From: Aquibaculum arenosum | GTDB lineage: Bacteria > Pseudomonadota > Alphaproteobacteria > Kiloniellales > DSM-21159 | Length of the DNA stretch: 64,000 nucleotides | Direction of reading: 5' to 3' | Assembly (NCBI RefSeq): GCF_029222965.1 | Contig: NZ_JARHUD010000003.1 | Span: 62,001 to 126,000, forward strand | Part shown: in pieces, positions 31,070 through 40,401 of the stretch | How the letters are laid out: each line of letters starts with the position of its first letter | Position numbering within the stretch: the first letter of the stretch is position 1 | Program-made: the position numbers and the translations under genes | The notes under the pieces: model-generated | Seen by the model: only the letters and a program-made list of their open reading frames with translations | What the model was told of the DNA's origin: nothing | Database searches by the model: none

Positions 31070-33253
31070 CTAGACAGCAGGATAGCCGAATGTCGTCGCC
31101 CAGGGTCCCACCTGCTCGATTAGAGGTTCCAGTTGCGGGCGATAGTGTTGCCAGCGGTAACGCGCGCGGGTGTAGAGACCTTCAGTAACTTGGCTGTAGC
31201 TGGGCGTGTTGATGCGCCCGCGCTTGTGCGCCGTGGCAGTGAAGTCGCGCACGCCCTCTTCCCATTCCAGTCCCAGGAAGGCCAGCAGGCGCGTCACCTC
31301 GCCTTCAAAGTCTTCGAGCAGATCCTCGTAGCGCACCCGCATCTCGTCGAGCGGGAGCGTCTGCGCGTAGGTGTGATGGAGACGCATGACGGCGTCATAG
31401 TAGCTGCCCGCATCCTTCAGCGTCAGGAAGTTCGCCATGGCATCGTTGAGGTCGAAGTTCTGCATGAAGGCCGAGAGGCAGACATCACAGGGATGGCGCA
31501 GTGCGAATATGATCTGGGCCTCGGGCCAGAGGCGCTGGGCCAGCCCAAGCTGCATGAGGTTGAGCGGCAGCTTGTCCACCAGGCGCTGCCCTGGCGCGCG
31601 TACAACCGCGCCCTCCACCGCCTGCCAGTAGTCCCGTCGTGCGGCCTCCGCCTCGGCCTCGCCCAGCGACTCCAGGCAATCGGGAAAGCCCAGCGGCAAA
31701 TCCGCCAGGCCGCGCCGCGCCGCATCCAGTGCCTCCACCTCCTCCATAACGGCAAGCTGCGAGTGGCCGGCCAGGATGTGATGCAGCAAGGTCGTGCCGG
31801 AGCGCGGGAAACCCACCAGGAAAATGGGGCTCTCGGCCCGCTCGGGCGCGACAAGCGGCGACCAGCCGCCCACCCACTCCGGCGTGAAGCGCGCCTGCAA
31901 GGTCTCGATCAGTCGGCGGCTCTGGTCCTGCTCCCCACGCAGCGCAGCGCCTCGCTCGACTGCGAGAGCATTGGCATCGGCAAAGGCGGCAAAGGCCTCC
32001 TCGTACTGCCCCAGACGGTCCAGGTTGCGGCCACGCTCGAACAGCCAGTCCTCCCGCAGCACGGCGGGCGCATCCGCCGGCGGAACCTCGGCAAGCCGCT
32101 CGGCGGCCGCTTCGATGCGGCCGGCACGCCGGTCAAGCCGCGCCGCCAACACTCGTGTCGCCGGATGGTCGGAGGCCAATTCCTCCAGTCGCTGGACCTC
32201 CTCCGCCGCTTCAGTCAAGCGGCTGGCCTGCTCCAGGCCGGTGGCGAGATTGAGCCGTGCTTCCCGATGGGACGGGTCCAGCGCCAGCGCCTTGCGCAAC
32301 GCCGCCTCCGCTTCTTCAAGGCGCTCTTGCTTTTGCAGCAGAGCACCGAGGTTGGCCCAGGCAGCGGTGAAGTCCGGCGCCTGGGCCAGCACGGCACGGT
32401 AGCTGACTTCGGCCTCGGGCCAGCGGCCGGCCTCCTGTTGCGTAACCGCCAGATTGTAGCGCAGCTGAAGGTCCTGCGGTGCCGCTGTGGCGGCCGCCGT
32501 TGCCGCCTCCAAGGCTTCGCTGCTGGCGCCACGCGCCGCAAGCGCCCGCGAAAGAAGATCGAGCAGGCGTGGATGGCTGCCGCCGGAGAGTGCCTGGCGC
32601 GCCAGTTTTTCGGCTCGCTCAGCCTCTCCGGCAGCCAGGTGGGTTTCCCCCAGATTGATCAAGGCTTCGCCGAAGCCCGGTGCAACACTCAAAGCGGCCT
32701 GGAAGGTCTCCGCAGCCTCACCGAAGCGCCCCTCGGCCAGTAGAACACCGCCCAGATGGTTGAGCGCTTCGGGATGACCCGGCAGGAGTTCCAGCGCCTG
32801 CCGCAGGGCCGTCTCAGCGTCGGCGGCACGGCCCTGCGCCGCCAGCACCGCGCCCAGCACAATGGCGGCCTCGCCATCGTCGGGCGCCTCGGCCAGGGCG
32901 GCTCGCACGGAACCTTCCGCGGCCTCGACCTTACCGCCCGCCAGCTCAACCTTTGCCAGGTTGCGCAGGGCTTCCGCGTCCCGAGGGCGCTGCGTCAGGG
33001 CCTTGCGGATGAGCCGCTCGGCCTCGGCAAGGCGTCCCGACTGCGCGGCCAAGAGGCCCAGATAGTGTGCTGCCTGCGCCTGCGCGGGATCCTGTTTCAA
33101 GGCCTCGCGGTAGCAGCGTTCGGCCCCGGCCAGATCGCCCTGGCCGTGCAACCCGGCGCCCTCGGCGGCGAGACTTGCCGCGCGCGCCGCCCGATTCTGC
33201 CCCCGATCGCTCCCGGCCCCGCGGGCCGCGGCGCGCCGCTCCTTGCGATTCAT
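31070..33253 (-). CDS. TPR-repeat sulfotransferase
   Basis: A 727-residue protein starting MNRKERRAAARG after a perfect AAGGAGG site. From about residue 20 to 450 it has tandem tetratricopeptide repeats (units such as GDLAGAERCYREALKQDPAQAQAAHYLG). The C-terminal domain from about 470 has the PAPS-binding 5' loop IFLVGFPRSGTTLLHHIL, the VDKLPLN segment and the 3' phosphate region FALRHPCDVCLSAFMQNF, as in prokaryotic sulfotransferases. TPR-sulfotransferase fusions are frequent in marine alphaproteobacteria; substrates are mostly unknown, with surface polysaccharides or proteins as candidates. It has no signal peptide and no cluster partners. Confidence 0.9.
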   Translation of the reverse strand: MNRKERRAAARGAGSDRGQNRAARAASLAAEGAGLHGQGDLAGAERCYREALKQDPAQAQAAHYLGLLAAQSGRLAEAERLIRKALTQRPRDAEALRNLAKVELAGGKVEAAEGSVRAALAEAPDDGEAAIVLGAVLAAQGRAADAETALRQALELLPGHPEALNHLGGVLLAEGRFGEAAETFQAALSVAPGFGEALINLGETHLAAGEAERAEKLARQALSGGSHPRLLDLLSRALAARGASSEALEAATAAATAAPQDLQLRYNLAVTQQEAGRWPEAEVSYRAVLAQAPDFTAAWANLGALLQKQERLEEAEAALRKALALDPSHREARLNLATGLEQASRLTEAAEEVQRLEELASDHPATRVLAARLDRRAGRIEAAAERLAEVPPADAPAVLREDWLFERGRNLDRLGQYEEAFAAFADANALAVERGAALRGEQDQSRRLIETLQARFTPEWVGGWSPLVAPERAESPIFLVGFPRSGTTLLHHILAGHSQLAVMEEVEALDAARRGLADLPLGFPDCLESLGEAEAEAARRDYWQAVEGAVVRAPGQRLVDKLPLNLMQLGLAQRLWPEAQIIFALRHPCDVCLSAFMQNFDLNDAMANFLTLKDAGSYYDAVMRLHHTYAQTLPLDEMRVRYEDLLEDFEGEVTRLLAFLGLEWEEGVRDFTATAHKRGRINTPSYSQVTEGLYTRARYRWQHYRPQLEPLIEQVGPWATTFGYPAV

Positions 33254-33347
33254 ACCGCCCCTCCTTGGTGTCGGCGCCAGCTTGCCCAAGCCCCGGTCGC
33301 AGGTCCAGCCTTCCACCTTAGGCAGAAAGCATGCTAAGAGGCCGGCC

Positions 33348-33875
33348 ATGGATCTCCTGGTTTATCCTGAAAATGACTGCTGGGTGGCTCGCATCGGCGA
33401 GCAGCGTTATCGCTGCGCCATCGGGCGCGGTGGTATTCTTCCGGCTGCCGAGAAGCGCGAGGGCGACGGCGCCACACCGCTTGGCCGCTGGCCGCTGCGG
33501 CGCCTGCTCTTCCGCCCGGACCGGGGCGAAGCCCCTCAGACCGCCCTGCCCAGTGCTCCGCTGAGCCAGCGCGATGGCTGGTGCGACGATCCCGAGCGCA
33601 CAGAGTACAATCAGCCGATCAACCTGCCCTTCCCGGGGCACCATGAGGTCCTGTGGCGGCAGGATGGCCTCTACGACCTCCTGGTCGTGCTGGGTCACAA
33701 CGACAATCCACCCCGCCCCGGCAGTGGCAGTGCCATTTTCCTGCACTGCGCCCATGAAGACTATGCCCCCACCGAGGGCTGCGTCGCGCTGCAGCGCAGC
33801 GATCTGGAGCAGGTTCTGGCTCAGCTTCAGCCGGGTGACGCCGTCGAGGTGCTTGCGGAAGCGCCGGCCGGATAG
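33348..33875 (+). CDS. L,D-transpeptidase (YkuD) family protein
   Basis: A 175-residue YkuD-fold protein with GDGATPLGRWPLRRLLFRPDR (about 39-59), YNQPINLPF and the catalytic region GSAIFLHC then TEGCVAL (His133, Cys145). Such domains form 3-3 crosslinks or attach lipoproteins to peptidoglycan. No signal peptide is visible, unlike exported enzymes, so it belongs to the short YkuD subgroup of uncertain location. ATG 33348 is chosen over an upstream extension that overlaps the divergent TPR gene. Its 3' end overlaps the convergent yggS gene by 49 bp. Confidence 0.82.
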   Translation: MDLLVYPENDCWVARIGEQRYRCAIGRGGILPAAEKREGDGATPLGRWPLRRLLFRPDRGEAPQTALPSAPLSQRDGWCDDPERTEYNQPINLPFPGHHEVLWRQDGLYDLLVVLGHNDNPPRPGSGSAIFLHCAHEDYAPTEGCVALQRSDLEQVLAQLQPGDAVEVLAEAPAG

Positions 33876-34546
33876 GGCCGCTCGCCAAAGATGGCCGTGC
33901 CCACGCGAACATGGGTCGCCCCCAACTCCACCGCGGTCTCATAGTCTCCGCTCATACCCATGGAGAGCAGCGGTAGGTCATAACGCGCCGCCAGCTTGCG
34001 CAGCAGTGCAAAGTGCGGCGCCGGCGGCTCGCCCTGGGGCGGGATGCACATGAAGCCTCGCAGCGGCAGATCGAGCGAGCGGCAGAGTGTCACCAGGGCT
34101 TCTACTTCGCCCGGTACCACCCCGGCCTTCTGCGGCTCCTCGCCGGTGTTGACCTGAAGGAAGCAGGCCGGCCGCCGCCCTTGCTTGTCCATCTCCTTCG
34201 CCAGGGCCCGGGCGATCTTCTCTCGATCCACTGTCTGGATCACGTCGAAATGGGCCACGGCCTCGGCCGCCTTGTTGGACTGCAGCGGACCAATGAGATG
34301 CAGCTCGAAATCCGGCTGCGATTCGCGCAGCTCGGGGAACTTCTGCAGGGCTTCCTGCACCCGGTTTTCGCCGAAGCAGCGCTGACCGGCGTCAAGAGCT
34401 TCGACAATGCTTGCGGCTGGATGGGTCTTGGAGACCGCGACCAGGGTGACATCGCACGGATCGCGCCCCGCCCGCCGGGCCGCTGCCTTAATGCGGTCGC
34501 GCACCGCCTCCAGTCTTTCCACAAGCGCTTCCGCCTCACGCGCCAT
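33827..34546 (-). CDS. YggS-family pyridoxal-phosphate homeostasis protein
   Basis: A PLP-binding alanine-racemase-fold protein that buffers PLP and amino/keto acid balance. The ATG at 34546 with an AAGGAGATC site gives 239 residues. Conserved blocks are VTLVAVSKTHPAASIVEALDAG (with the PLP Lys), CFGENRVQEALQKF, ELHLIGPLQSNKA, LQVNTGEEPQKAG and LSMGMSGDYETAVELGATHVRVGTAIFGER. The final 15 residues after GERPY run into the region shared with the convergent L,D-transpeptidase gene and are an atypical Ser/Thr/Ala tail. Confidence 0.94.
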   Translation of the reverse strand: MAREAEALVERLEAVRDRIKAAARRAGRDPCDVTLVAVSKTHPAASIVEALDAGQRCFGENRVQEALQKFPELRESQPDFELHLIGPLQSNKAAEAVAHFDVIQTVDREKIARALAKEMDKQGRRPACFLQVNTGEEPQKAGVVPGEVEALVTLCRSLDLPLRGFMCIPPQGEPPAPHFALLRKLAARYDLPLLSMGMSGDYETAVELGATHVRVGTAIFGERPYPAGASASTSTASPG

Positions 34547-34655
34547 GATCGATCTCCTTGCTCTCCGACACCACCACGCATCCGGCACTCTTGCCGAAAT
34601 ACCAGCGAAGCGCCATTTTCCTTTGAAGGAATGGGCATAACTCAGGGTCAGCGAC

Positions 34656-35285
34656 ATGCAAGAGAGACCGTCCCAATCGCGCCTGTCAAACGCGGTGCAT
34701 GCAAGGGCGCTGCGTGCCGTACCACTGCTGCTCGCCGGCGGGCTGGCGCTTTCCGCCTGCGCCGACACCGCGGCCGTCAATCGCGGAGACTACTCCCCAG
34801 GGTATCGGGTCAGCGACTTGGTTCACGCCGGCCGGGACGAGGGCGTCCCCTTGACCGTGCTGGGCGACCCCTTCGGCACCGGCGACGCAGCCGTAACGGC
34901 CGCCACTGCCGAGCGCCTGCAGGTTCCCGGCTGGGCTCCCCAGGTCGACTTCCGCCCGCGCCGCGACGGGGACAGCGCCTGGGGTGTCGTCCTGGCCTTT
35001 GACCCGCCACTCAGCACCAGCCCGCGGCAGGTTTGCTCGGCCCAGTATACAGGCGAATTGACCACCCGCTCTGCCCCGAACCCCGAGGCCGACGAGGGGC
35101 GACTGATAGCCGCCTTCTGTAATGGTGGGCCAATCAGCAGCACCCGCGCCACAGTGCCGACGCTGTCCGGCGTCGACGATCCCGCCTATCGCGAACTGCT
35201 TTCACAGATCAGTCTCACGCTTTTCCCGCCCTACAACCCGGACATGCGTGAAAGCGATGAAGAACGGATTCGGCCGAGCTTCTGA
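34656..35285 (+). CDS. Putative lipoprotein of unknown function
   Basis: A 209-residue protein with a lipoprotein signal whose lipobox is LALSAC (Cys at about residue 35). The mature part has no motif I recognise; it includes VDFRPRRDGDSAWGVVLAFDPP, two further Cys residues (VCSAQY, AFCNGG) that could form a periplasmic disulfide, and a charged end. It diverges from yggS and precedes the DUF3576 lipoprotein and leuS on the same strand, suggesting an envelope role. Function is unknown. Confidence 0.7.
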   Translation: MQERPSQSRLSNAVHARALRAVPLLLAGGLALSACADTAAVNRGDYSPGYRVSDLVHAGRDEGVPLTVLGDPFGTGDAAVTAATAERLQVPGWAPQVDFRPRRDGDSAWGVVLAFDPPLSTSPRQVCSAQYTGELTTRSAPNPEADEGRLIAAFCNGGPISSTRATVPTLSGVDDPAYRELLSQISLTLFPPYNPDMRESDEERIRPSF

Positions 35286-35404
35286 GCAACGGCAGTGACT
35301 TCAACGCGCCTTTGCTGTTTGAAGTCCCGGCCGATGCTGGCATAGTGCCGCTCGTTCGGCAGGCAATCGCCGCCGATCAGTGTTTGGCGCGGAAATGGTG
35401 TACT

Positions 35405-35929
35405 ATGTGGAAACGCACGGCGAGCCTTTGCCTTCTGCTCGGATTGACGGCCTGCGGTACCTCCTCCAACGATAATGTTCGCTACGATTATCCTGACCAA
35501 ATGGACCGCTTTGGCCGCCCGACCTATGAAGGCGAGCCGAGCGTCTTTGGTGAGGATGGCCTGCTCCTGCTGGGCTCGCGGACAGAGCGACCGGATGCGG
35601 GGGGCAGCGGGATTGGCGTCAACGCCTTCCTCTGGCGGGCCTCGCTGGACACCCTGAACTTCCTGCCACTGGCTTCGGCGGATCCCTTCGGCGGTGTCAT
35701 TATCACCGACTGGTATACGCCGCCGGACACGCCAGATGAGCGCTTCAAGGTCAACGTGCTGATCCTCGGCAGCGACCTGCGCGCCGATGGTGTACGCGCC
35801 ACGGTCTTCCGACAGGTGCGCGACGAAGGTGGCTGGGCGGATGCACCCAGCGCCGAGAACAGCGGACGCGAAATCGAAGACGCCATCCTGACCCGGGCTC
35901 GCGAGTTGCGCATCGCCGGCCTCAACTGA
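35405..35929 (+). CDS. DUF3576 family lipoprotein
   Basis: A 174-residue lipoprotein; the signal [17 protein letters not shown] ends in lipobox LTAC. The mature domain, with [39 protein letters not shown] and [22 protein letters not shown], is the DUF3576 pattern commonly found just upstream of leuS in alphaproteobacteria. The ATG at 35405 is chosen because it begins the signal peptide. It lies 62 bp before leuS and 9 kb before any other envelope system. Its molecular role is unknown; leuS-lptE linkage hints at outer-membrane biogenesis. Confidence 0.8.
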   Translation: MWKRTASLCLLLGLTACGTSSNDNVRYDYPDQMDRFGRPTYEGEPSVFGEDGLLLLGSRTERPDAGGSGIGVNAFLWRASLDTLNFLPLASADPFGGVIITDWYTPPDTPDERFKVNVLILGSDLRADGVRATVFRQVRDEGGWADAPSAENSGREIEDAILTRARELRIAGLN

Positions 35930-35991
35930 GCCCACTACGGATCGATACCCCCGGCCTGCCCGCGACGGCCGGGCGGTCTGGAAGCAAGAGC

Positions 35992-38568
35992 ATGAGCCGT
36001 TACAACCCGAAAGAAACCGAAGCCAAGTGGCAGCGGGCCTGGGACGAGGCCGACTGCTTCCACGTGGCCGACGCGCCTGGCGCGGAAGACACCCGGCCCA
36101 AGTACTATGTGCTGGAGATGTTTCCCTATCCTTCCGGGCGCATCCACATGGGCCATGTGCGCAACTATTCCATCGGCGACGTGATCGCCCGCTACAAGCG
36201 CGCCCGCGGTTTCAACGTCATGCACCCCATGGGATGGGACGCCTTCGGCCTGCCGGCCGAGAATGCCGCGGCCGAACGCCGCATTCATCCGGCGCAGTGG
36301 ACCTACGACAACATCGCGACCATGCGCGGACAGCTTAAGAAAATGGGGCTGTCCATCGACTGGGCGCGGGAGTTCGCCACCTGCGATCCGGAGTACTACG
36401 CCCACCAGCAGGCGATCTTCCTGGATTTCCTCGAATCCGGGCTGGTCTATCGCAAAGAGTCCTGGGTCAACTGGGATCCGGTCGATCACACCGTGCTGGC
36501 CAATGAGCAGGTCATCGATGGCCGCGGCTGGCGATCGGGCGCGCTGATTGAACGTCGCCGCCTGTCGCAGTGGTTCTTCCGCATCACCGCCTTTTCCGAG
36601 GAGTTGCTGAGCGCGCTCGATTCGCTCGAACGCTGGCCGGAGAAGGTGCGCCTGATGCAGCGCAACTGGATCGGACGCTCCGAGGGTGCCAAGGCGCACT
36701 TCGAGATCGTCGGTCGTGACGAGGCCATCGAGGTTTTCACCACCCGCCCCGACACGCTCTACGGCGCCTCCTTCTGCGCGCTCTCGCCGCATCACCCCCT
36801 GACCGCCGAACTGGCGGAGAAGAACCCGGAACTGGCCGCCTTCGTCGCCGAATGCGACCGCCTGGGCACCAGCGAGGAGGCGATCGAGACCGCTGAGAAG
36901 CGGGGCTACGACACGGGCCTCAAGGTACGCCACCCCCTGGACCCGGACTGGGAGCTGCCGGTCTACGTCGCCAACTTCGTTCTGATGGACTACGGCACCG
37001 GCGCGATCTTCGCCTGCCCGGCCCATGATCAGCGCGACCTGGATTTCGCGCGCAAGTACGACCTGCCGGTCACGCCCGTGGTGCTGCCGCCGGACGCCGA
37101 TGCCGCCAGCTTTGACGTGGGCGACGAGGCCTATGTGGGCGAAGGCACGATCTTCAACTCCCACTTTCTCGACGGCCTGCCGGTGGAAGAGGCCAAGCGC
37201 AAGGTCATCGAGCGCCTGGAAGCCCTCGGCAAGGGCGAGGGCCGGGTGCAGTTCCGGCTGCGCGACTGGGGCGTCTCGCGCCAGCGCTACTGGGGCTGTC
37301 CGATTCCCGTGATCCACTGCCCGAGCTGCGGTGCGGTTCCGGTGCCGCGCGAACAGCTGCCTCTGCGCCTGCCCGAGGATGTCAGCTTCGACAAGCCGGG
37401 AAATCCTCTGGTCCACCATCCGACCTGGAAGCAGGCTTCTTGTCCCAAGTGCGGCGGTACGGCGGAACGCGACACCGACACCATGGACACCTTCGTTGAT
37501 TCCTCCTGGTACTTCGCGCGCTTCTGCAGCCCGCGCGACGAGAACCGGCCGCTCAATCCGGCGGCCGTGGACCACTGGCTTCCGGTCGACCAGTACATCG
37601 GCGGCATCGAGCACGCCATCTTGCATCTGCTCTATTCGCGCTTCTTCACGCGTGCCTTGAAGCAGACGGGGCATCTCGGCCTGGAGGAGCCCTTTGCCGG
37701 TCTCTTCACCCAGGGCATGATCGGTCATGAGACCTATCGTGACGCCGAGGGCCGCTGGTTCTCGCCGGATGAGGTGGTGGCCGGAGACGATGGCCAGCTG
37801 CGCGGCCCCGAGGGCCAGGCGGTCACCCGCGGGCGCGTGGAGAAGATGAGCAAGTCCAAGCGCAACACCGTGGACCCCGAGCGTATCATCGGCACCTACG
37901 GCGCCGACACCGCGCGCTGGTTCATGCTTTCAGATAGCCCGCCCGAGCGCGAGATGGAGTGGACCGACGCGGGGATCGAGGGCGCCTGGCGCTTCACCCA
38001 GCGGCTCTGGCGCCTGGTCGCCGAGTCGCTGCCCCTGCTGCCACCCTTTGGCACGCCGGCCCCGGCTGAGATCCAGGGCCCAGCCTTGGATTTGCGCCGT
38101 CAGGTCCACAAGACCATTCACGACATCAGCGTCGACATCGAGGCCTTCCACTTCAACAAGGCCGTGGCGCGAATCTACGAGCTGACCAACGCCATCTCCG
38201 CCTTCAAGGGCCGCGACGAAGCCGGCCTCTGGGTGCTGCGCGAAGCCTGTGAGACGCTGGCCCGGCTGGTGGCGCCGATGATGCCGCACCTGGCCGAAGA
38301 GCTCTGGGCGCGGCTGGGCGGAGAGGACCTCTTGGCGCGGGCGCCCTGGCCGGAAGCCGACCCGGCGCTGGCCCGCGATGAGGTGGTCGTGATCGCTGTG
38401 CAGATCAACGGCAAGCTCCGCGCCAAGCTGGAGCAGCCGCGCGATGCCAAGCGCGACAGCTTGGAAGCCGCCGCCCTGGCCGACCCTGCGGTAGCCAAGC
38501 ACCTAGAGGGCCGCAGCCCACGCAAGGTGATCGTTGTGCCGAACCGGATCGTCAATGTGGTGGTCTAG
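35992..38568 (+). CDS. leuS: Leucyl-tRNA synthetase
   Basis: LeuRS charges tRNA-Leu and edits mischarged products. The 858-residue enzyme has the class I HIGH motif as [11 protein letters not shown] (His52-His55), an editing (CP1) domain with [17 protein letters not shown] and [15 protein letters not shown], zinc-ribbon Cys pairs ([14 protein letters not shown]), and KMSKSKRN (618-625). The anticodon-binding and C-terminal domains are complete, with [14 protein letters not shown] near the end. It is followed by lptE, which overlaps by 14 bp, a common alphaproteobacterial order. Confidence 0.98.
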   Translation: MSRYNPKETEAKWQRAWDEADCFHVADAPGAEDTRPKYYVLEMFPYPSGRIHMGHVRNYSIGDVIARYKRARGFNVMHPMGWDAFGLPAENAAAERRIHPAQWTYDNIATMRGQLKKMGLSIDWAREFATCDPEYYAHQQAIFLDFLESGLVYRKESWVNWDPVDHTVLANEQVIDGRGWRSGALIERRRLSQWFFRITAFSEELLSALDSLERWPEKVRLMQRNWIGRSEGAKAHFEIVGRDEAIEVFTTRPDTLYGASFCALSPHHPLTAELAEKNPELAAFVAECDRLGTSEEAIETAEKRGYDTGLKVRHPLDPDWELPVYVANFVLMDYGTGAIFACPAHDQRDLDFARKYDLPVTPVVLPPDADAASFDVGDEAYVGEGTIFNSHFLDGLPVEEAKRKVIERLEALGKGEGRVQFRLRDWGVSRQRYWGCPIPVIHCPSCGAVPVPREQLPLRLPEDVSFDKPGNPLVHHPTWKQASCPKCGGTAERDTDTMDTFVDSSWYFARFCSPRDENRPLNPAAVDHWLPVDQYIGGIEHAILHLLYSRFFTRALKQTGHLGLEEPFAGLFTQGMIGHETYRDAEGRWFSPDEVVAGDDGQLRGPEGQAVTRGRVEKMSKSKRNTVDPERIIGTYGADTARWFMLSDSPPEREMEWTDAGIEGAWRFTQRLWRLVAESLPLLPPFGTPAPAEIQGPALDLRRQVHKTIHDISVDIEAFHFNKAVARIYELTNAISAFKGRDEAGLWVLREACETLARLVAPMMPHLAEELWARLGGEDLLARAPWPEADPALARDEVVVIAVQINGKLRAKLEQPRDAKRDSLEAAALADPAVAKHLEGRSPRKVIVVPNRIVNVVV

Positions 38569-39088
38569 ACGCCATCTGCTGGGCATGCTCGGCGCCCTGC
38601 CGCTCGCCGCCGGGCTGAGCGGTTGCGTGGTGCGGCCGCTCTACGGCACGGCCGGCAGCCGACCCGGAGCCGCGGAGGATGGGGCGCCGGCTCTGGCTTC
38701 GGTTGGCATCCAGCCCATTCCAGGCCGCCGTGGCCAAATGCTGCACAACGAGCTGCGCGATCTGCTCAATCCACGCGGCCAACCAGTCTCGGCGCTTTAT
38801 AATCTCCAGGTGGAGATGTCCGAGAACACGCGCGAATCCGGCCTCCGGCGCACGGAAACGGCAACCCGTGGCACCTTGACCATGCGCGCCGACTACCGCC
38901 TGTTCCAACGCGAAAGCGGCGAAGCACTGACCAGCGGGCGCGCGCAGTCGATCGTCGGCTTCAACCTCGTGGAAAGTGGCTACGCCAACCACGTCTCGGC
39001 GCAGAGCGCGCAGGAACGCGCGGTGCGCGAGCTGGCGCAGGAAATCCGTCGACGACTCGCGCTCTTCCTCGCCGAATCCAGCGGCTGA
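38555..39088 (+). CDS. lptE: LPS-assembly lipoprotein LptE
   Basis: LptE plugs the LptD barrel and helps insert lipopolysaccharide into the outer membrane. The 177-residue product starts [21 protein letters not shown] with lipobox LSGC, followed by VVRPLYG typical of alphaproteobacterial LptE. Sequence conservation in the family is low; the call leans on the lipobox, the GFRPLYG-like start and the leuS-lptE-holA order. The start overlaps leuS by 14 bp, implying coupled translation, and holA begins 14 bp after its stop. Confidence 0.88.
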   Translation: MWWSRRHLLGMLGALPLAAGLSGCVVRPLYGTAGSRPGAAEDGAPALASVGIQPIPGRRGQMLHNELRDLLNPRGQPVSALYNLQVEMSENTRESGLRRTETATRGTLTMRADYRLFQRESGEALTSGRAQSIVGFNLVESGYANHVSAQSAQERAVRELAQEIRRRLALFLAESSG

Positions 39089-39101
39089 CGGGAACCGGAT
39101 C

Positions 39102-40166
39102 GTGGAGATCCGCGCCGACCAACTTCCCTCCCAGCTGCCGCGCCTGGTGGAGCGTCTGCGCGCGCTGCTGTTTTACGGCCCCGATGCCGGGCTGATCGCT
39201 GAGCTGAGCGGCAACGCCTCGCGCGCCGTCCTGGGCGAGACGGCCGATCCCTTTCGCATGGCGGAGCTGACGCCGGCGCAGCTGCGCGACGACCCGGCCT
39301 TGCTGGCCGACGAGGCGGCGGCGCTCTCGCTGACCGGCGGACGCCGCGTGGTGCGCCTGCGCGGCGCTGGCAACGAGCTGGCCGAGCTGCTGAAGGGCTT
39401 CCTGAAGGATCCCCCCGGCGAGGCGCTGCTGTTGGTGGAAGCCGGGGATCTGCCGAAACGCGCCGCGCTGGTCCAGGCCTTCGCCCGCGCCGACGATCGG
39501 GCGGGCGTGGTGGCCTGCTACCGCGACGAGGGCGGCGGCATCGCACGCCTCGCCACCACGCTGCTGCGCGAGGCCGGACTCGAGGCAAACCGTGATGCGC
39601 TGGCTCTGCTTTCCCGCCAGCTCGGAGGAGACCGACAGCTCAGCCGTCGCGAAATCGAAAAGCTGATCCTCTACAAAGGCGGGTCCCAGGATGACGTCCC
39701 TGCCGGCACGGCAAGCAGCCGCGTCGAAGTAGAAGATGTGGTGGCCTGCATCGGAGATGGCGCCGCCCTCGACCTCGACGACATCGCGCTTGCCGTCTGC
39801 GACGGCGATACCGCGGCGCTTGATCGGGCCTTACGTCGCAGTTTTCAGCAAGGCACCAACGCGGTGCAGATCCTGCGCCACGTCATGCGCCACTTCCAGC
39901 GGCTGCACTTCGTGGCCGCACAGGTGGCAGAGGGCACGGCAGCAAAATCCGCCATGGCCACGCTGCAACCGCGTCCCTTCTGGAAAGTGGCTGACCGCTT
40001 CGAGGCTCAGGCCAGAAGCTGGCCGCCAGCCCGACTGGCCGCGGCGAGCGCCCGTCTGCTCGACGCGGAGGCCGCCTGCAAGCGCACCGGCAGCCGCGAT
40101 ACCGCGCTCTGTGGTCAGATCCTGCTGGGCATTGCCTTGACGGCGCCGAAGGGGCGCAGGCGGTGA
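39102..40166 (+). CDS. holA: DNA polymerase III delta subunit
   Basis: HolA opens the beta clamp within the clamp loader. The 354-residue protein, from GTG at 39102, begins VEIRADQLPSQLPRLVERLRALLFYGPDAGLIAELS, the alphaproteobacterial HolA pattern, and includes LLLVEAGDLPKRAALVQAF, LGGDRQLSRREIEKLILYKG and the C-terminal lid region with TGSRDTALCGQILLGIAL. Upstream in-frame sequence inside lptE lacks homology. It completes the leuS-lptE-holA unit. Confidence 0.93.
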   Translation: MEIRADQLPSQLPRLVERLRALLFYGPDAGLIAELSGNASRAVLGETADPFRMAELTPAQLRDDPALLADEAAALSLTGGRRVVRLRGAGNELAELLKGFLKDPPGEALLLVEAGDLPKRAALVQAFARADDRAGVVACYRDEGGGIARLATTLLREAGLEANRDALALLSRQLGGDRQLSRREIEKLILYKGGSQDDVPAGTASSRVEVEDVVACIGDGAALDLDDIALAVCDGDTAALDRALRRSFQQGTNAVQILRHVMRHFQRLHFVAAQVAEGTAAKSAMATLQPRPFWKVADRFEAQARSWPPARLAAASARLLDAEAACKRTGSRDTALCGQILLGIALTAPKGRRR

Positions 40167-40176
40167 AAGCGCGACT

Positions 40177-40365
40177 TTAGCCCTTGTCGACCTGCTGCTT
40201 GCCGCGCCCCGGACCGAGGTCGCGGAAGAAGTCGTAGAGCACCAGCAGCACGACGATGCCGATGACCACGGTCATGTCGACGCGCGGCACCCACATGACC
40301 AGCACGGACAGGAAGGCGAGCAAGAGCACCAGGGCGCAGATGGCGATCAGGCGGTCGGAGAACAT
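40177..40365 (-). CDS. Small two-helix membrane protein
   Basis: A 62-residue protein with two predicted membrane segments (ICALVLLLAFLSVLVMWV at about 9-26 and VVIGIVVLLVLYDFFRDL at about 33-50) and a charged C-terminal tail GPGRGKQQVDKG. The ATG at 40365 follows a GGAGAGGAA ribosome site. It lies 36 bp after the amidase stop on the same strand and may be co-transcribed with the TRAP-amidase genes. No family is recognised. Confidence 0.7.
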   Translation of the reverse strand: MFSDRLIAICALVLLLAFLSVLVMWVPRVDMTVVIGIVVLLVLYDFFRDLGPGRGKQQVDKG

Positions 40366-40401
40366 GACGTTCCTCTCCTCATGTATCACAGCGAACGCGG
40401 G

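Noticed and set aside
34547-34780. 78-residue N-terminal extension of YggS
   Set aside because: It overlaps the upstream region of the divergent lipoprotein gene and has no family similarity; AAGGAGATC marks ATG 34546.
35935-37728. Antisense open frame opposite leuS (about 600 codons)
   Set aside because: It is the reverse-frame shadow of the leuS catalytic domain with His/Gly/Leu-rich nonsense composition.
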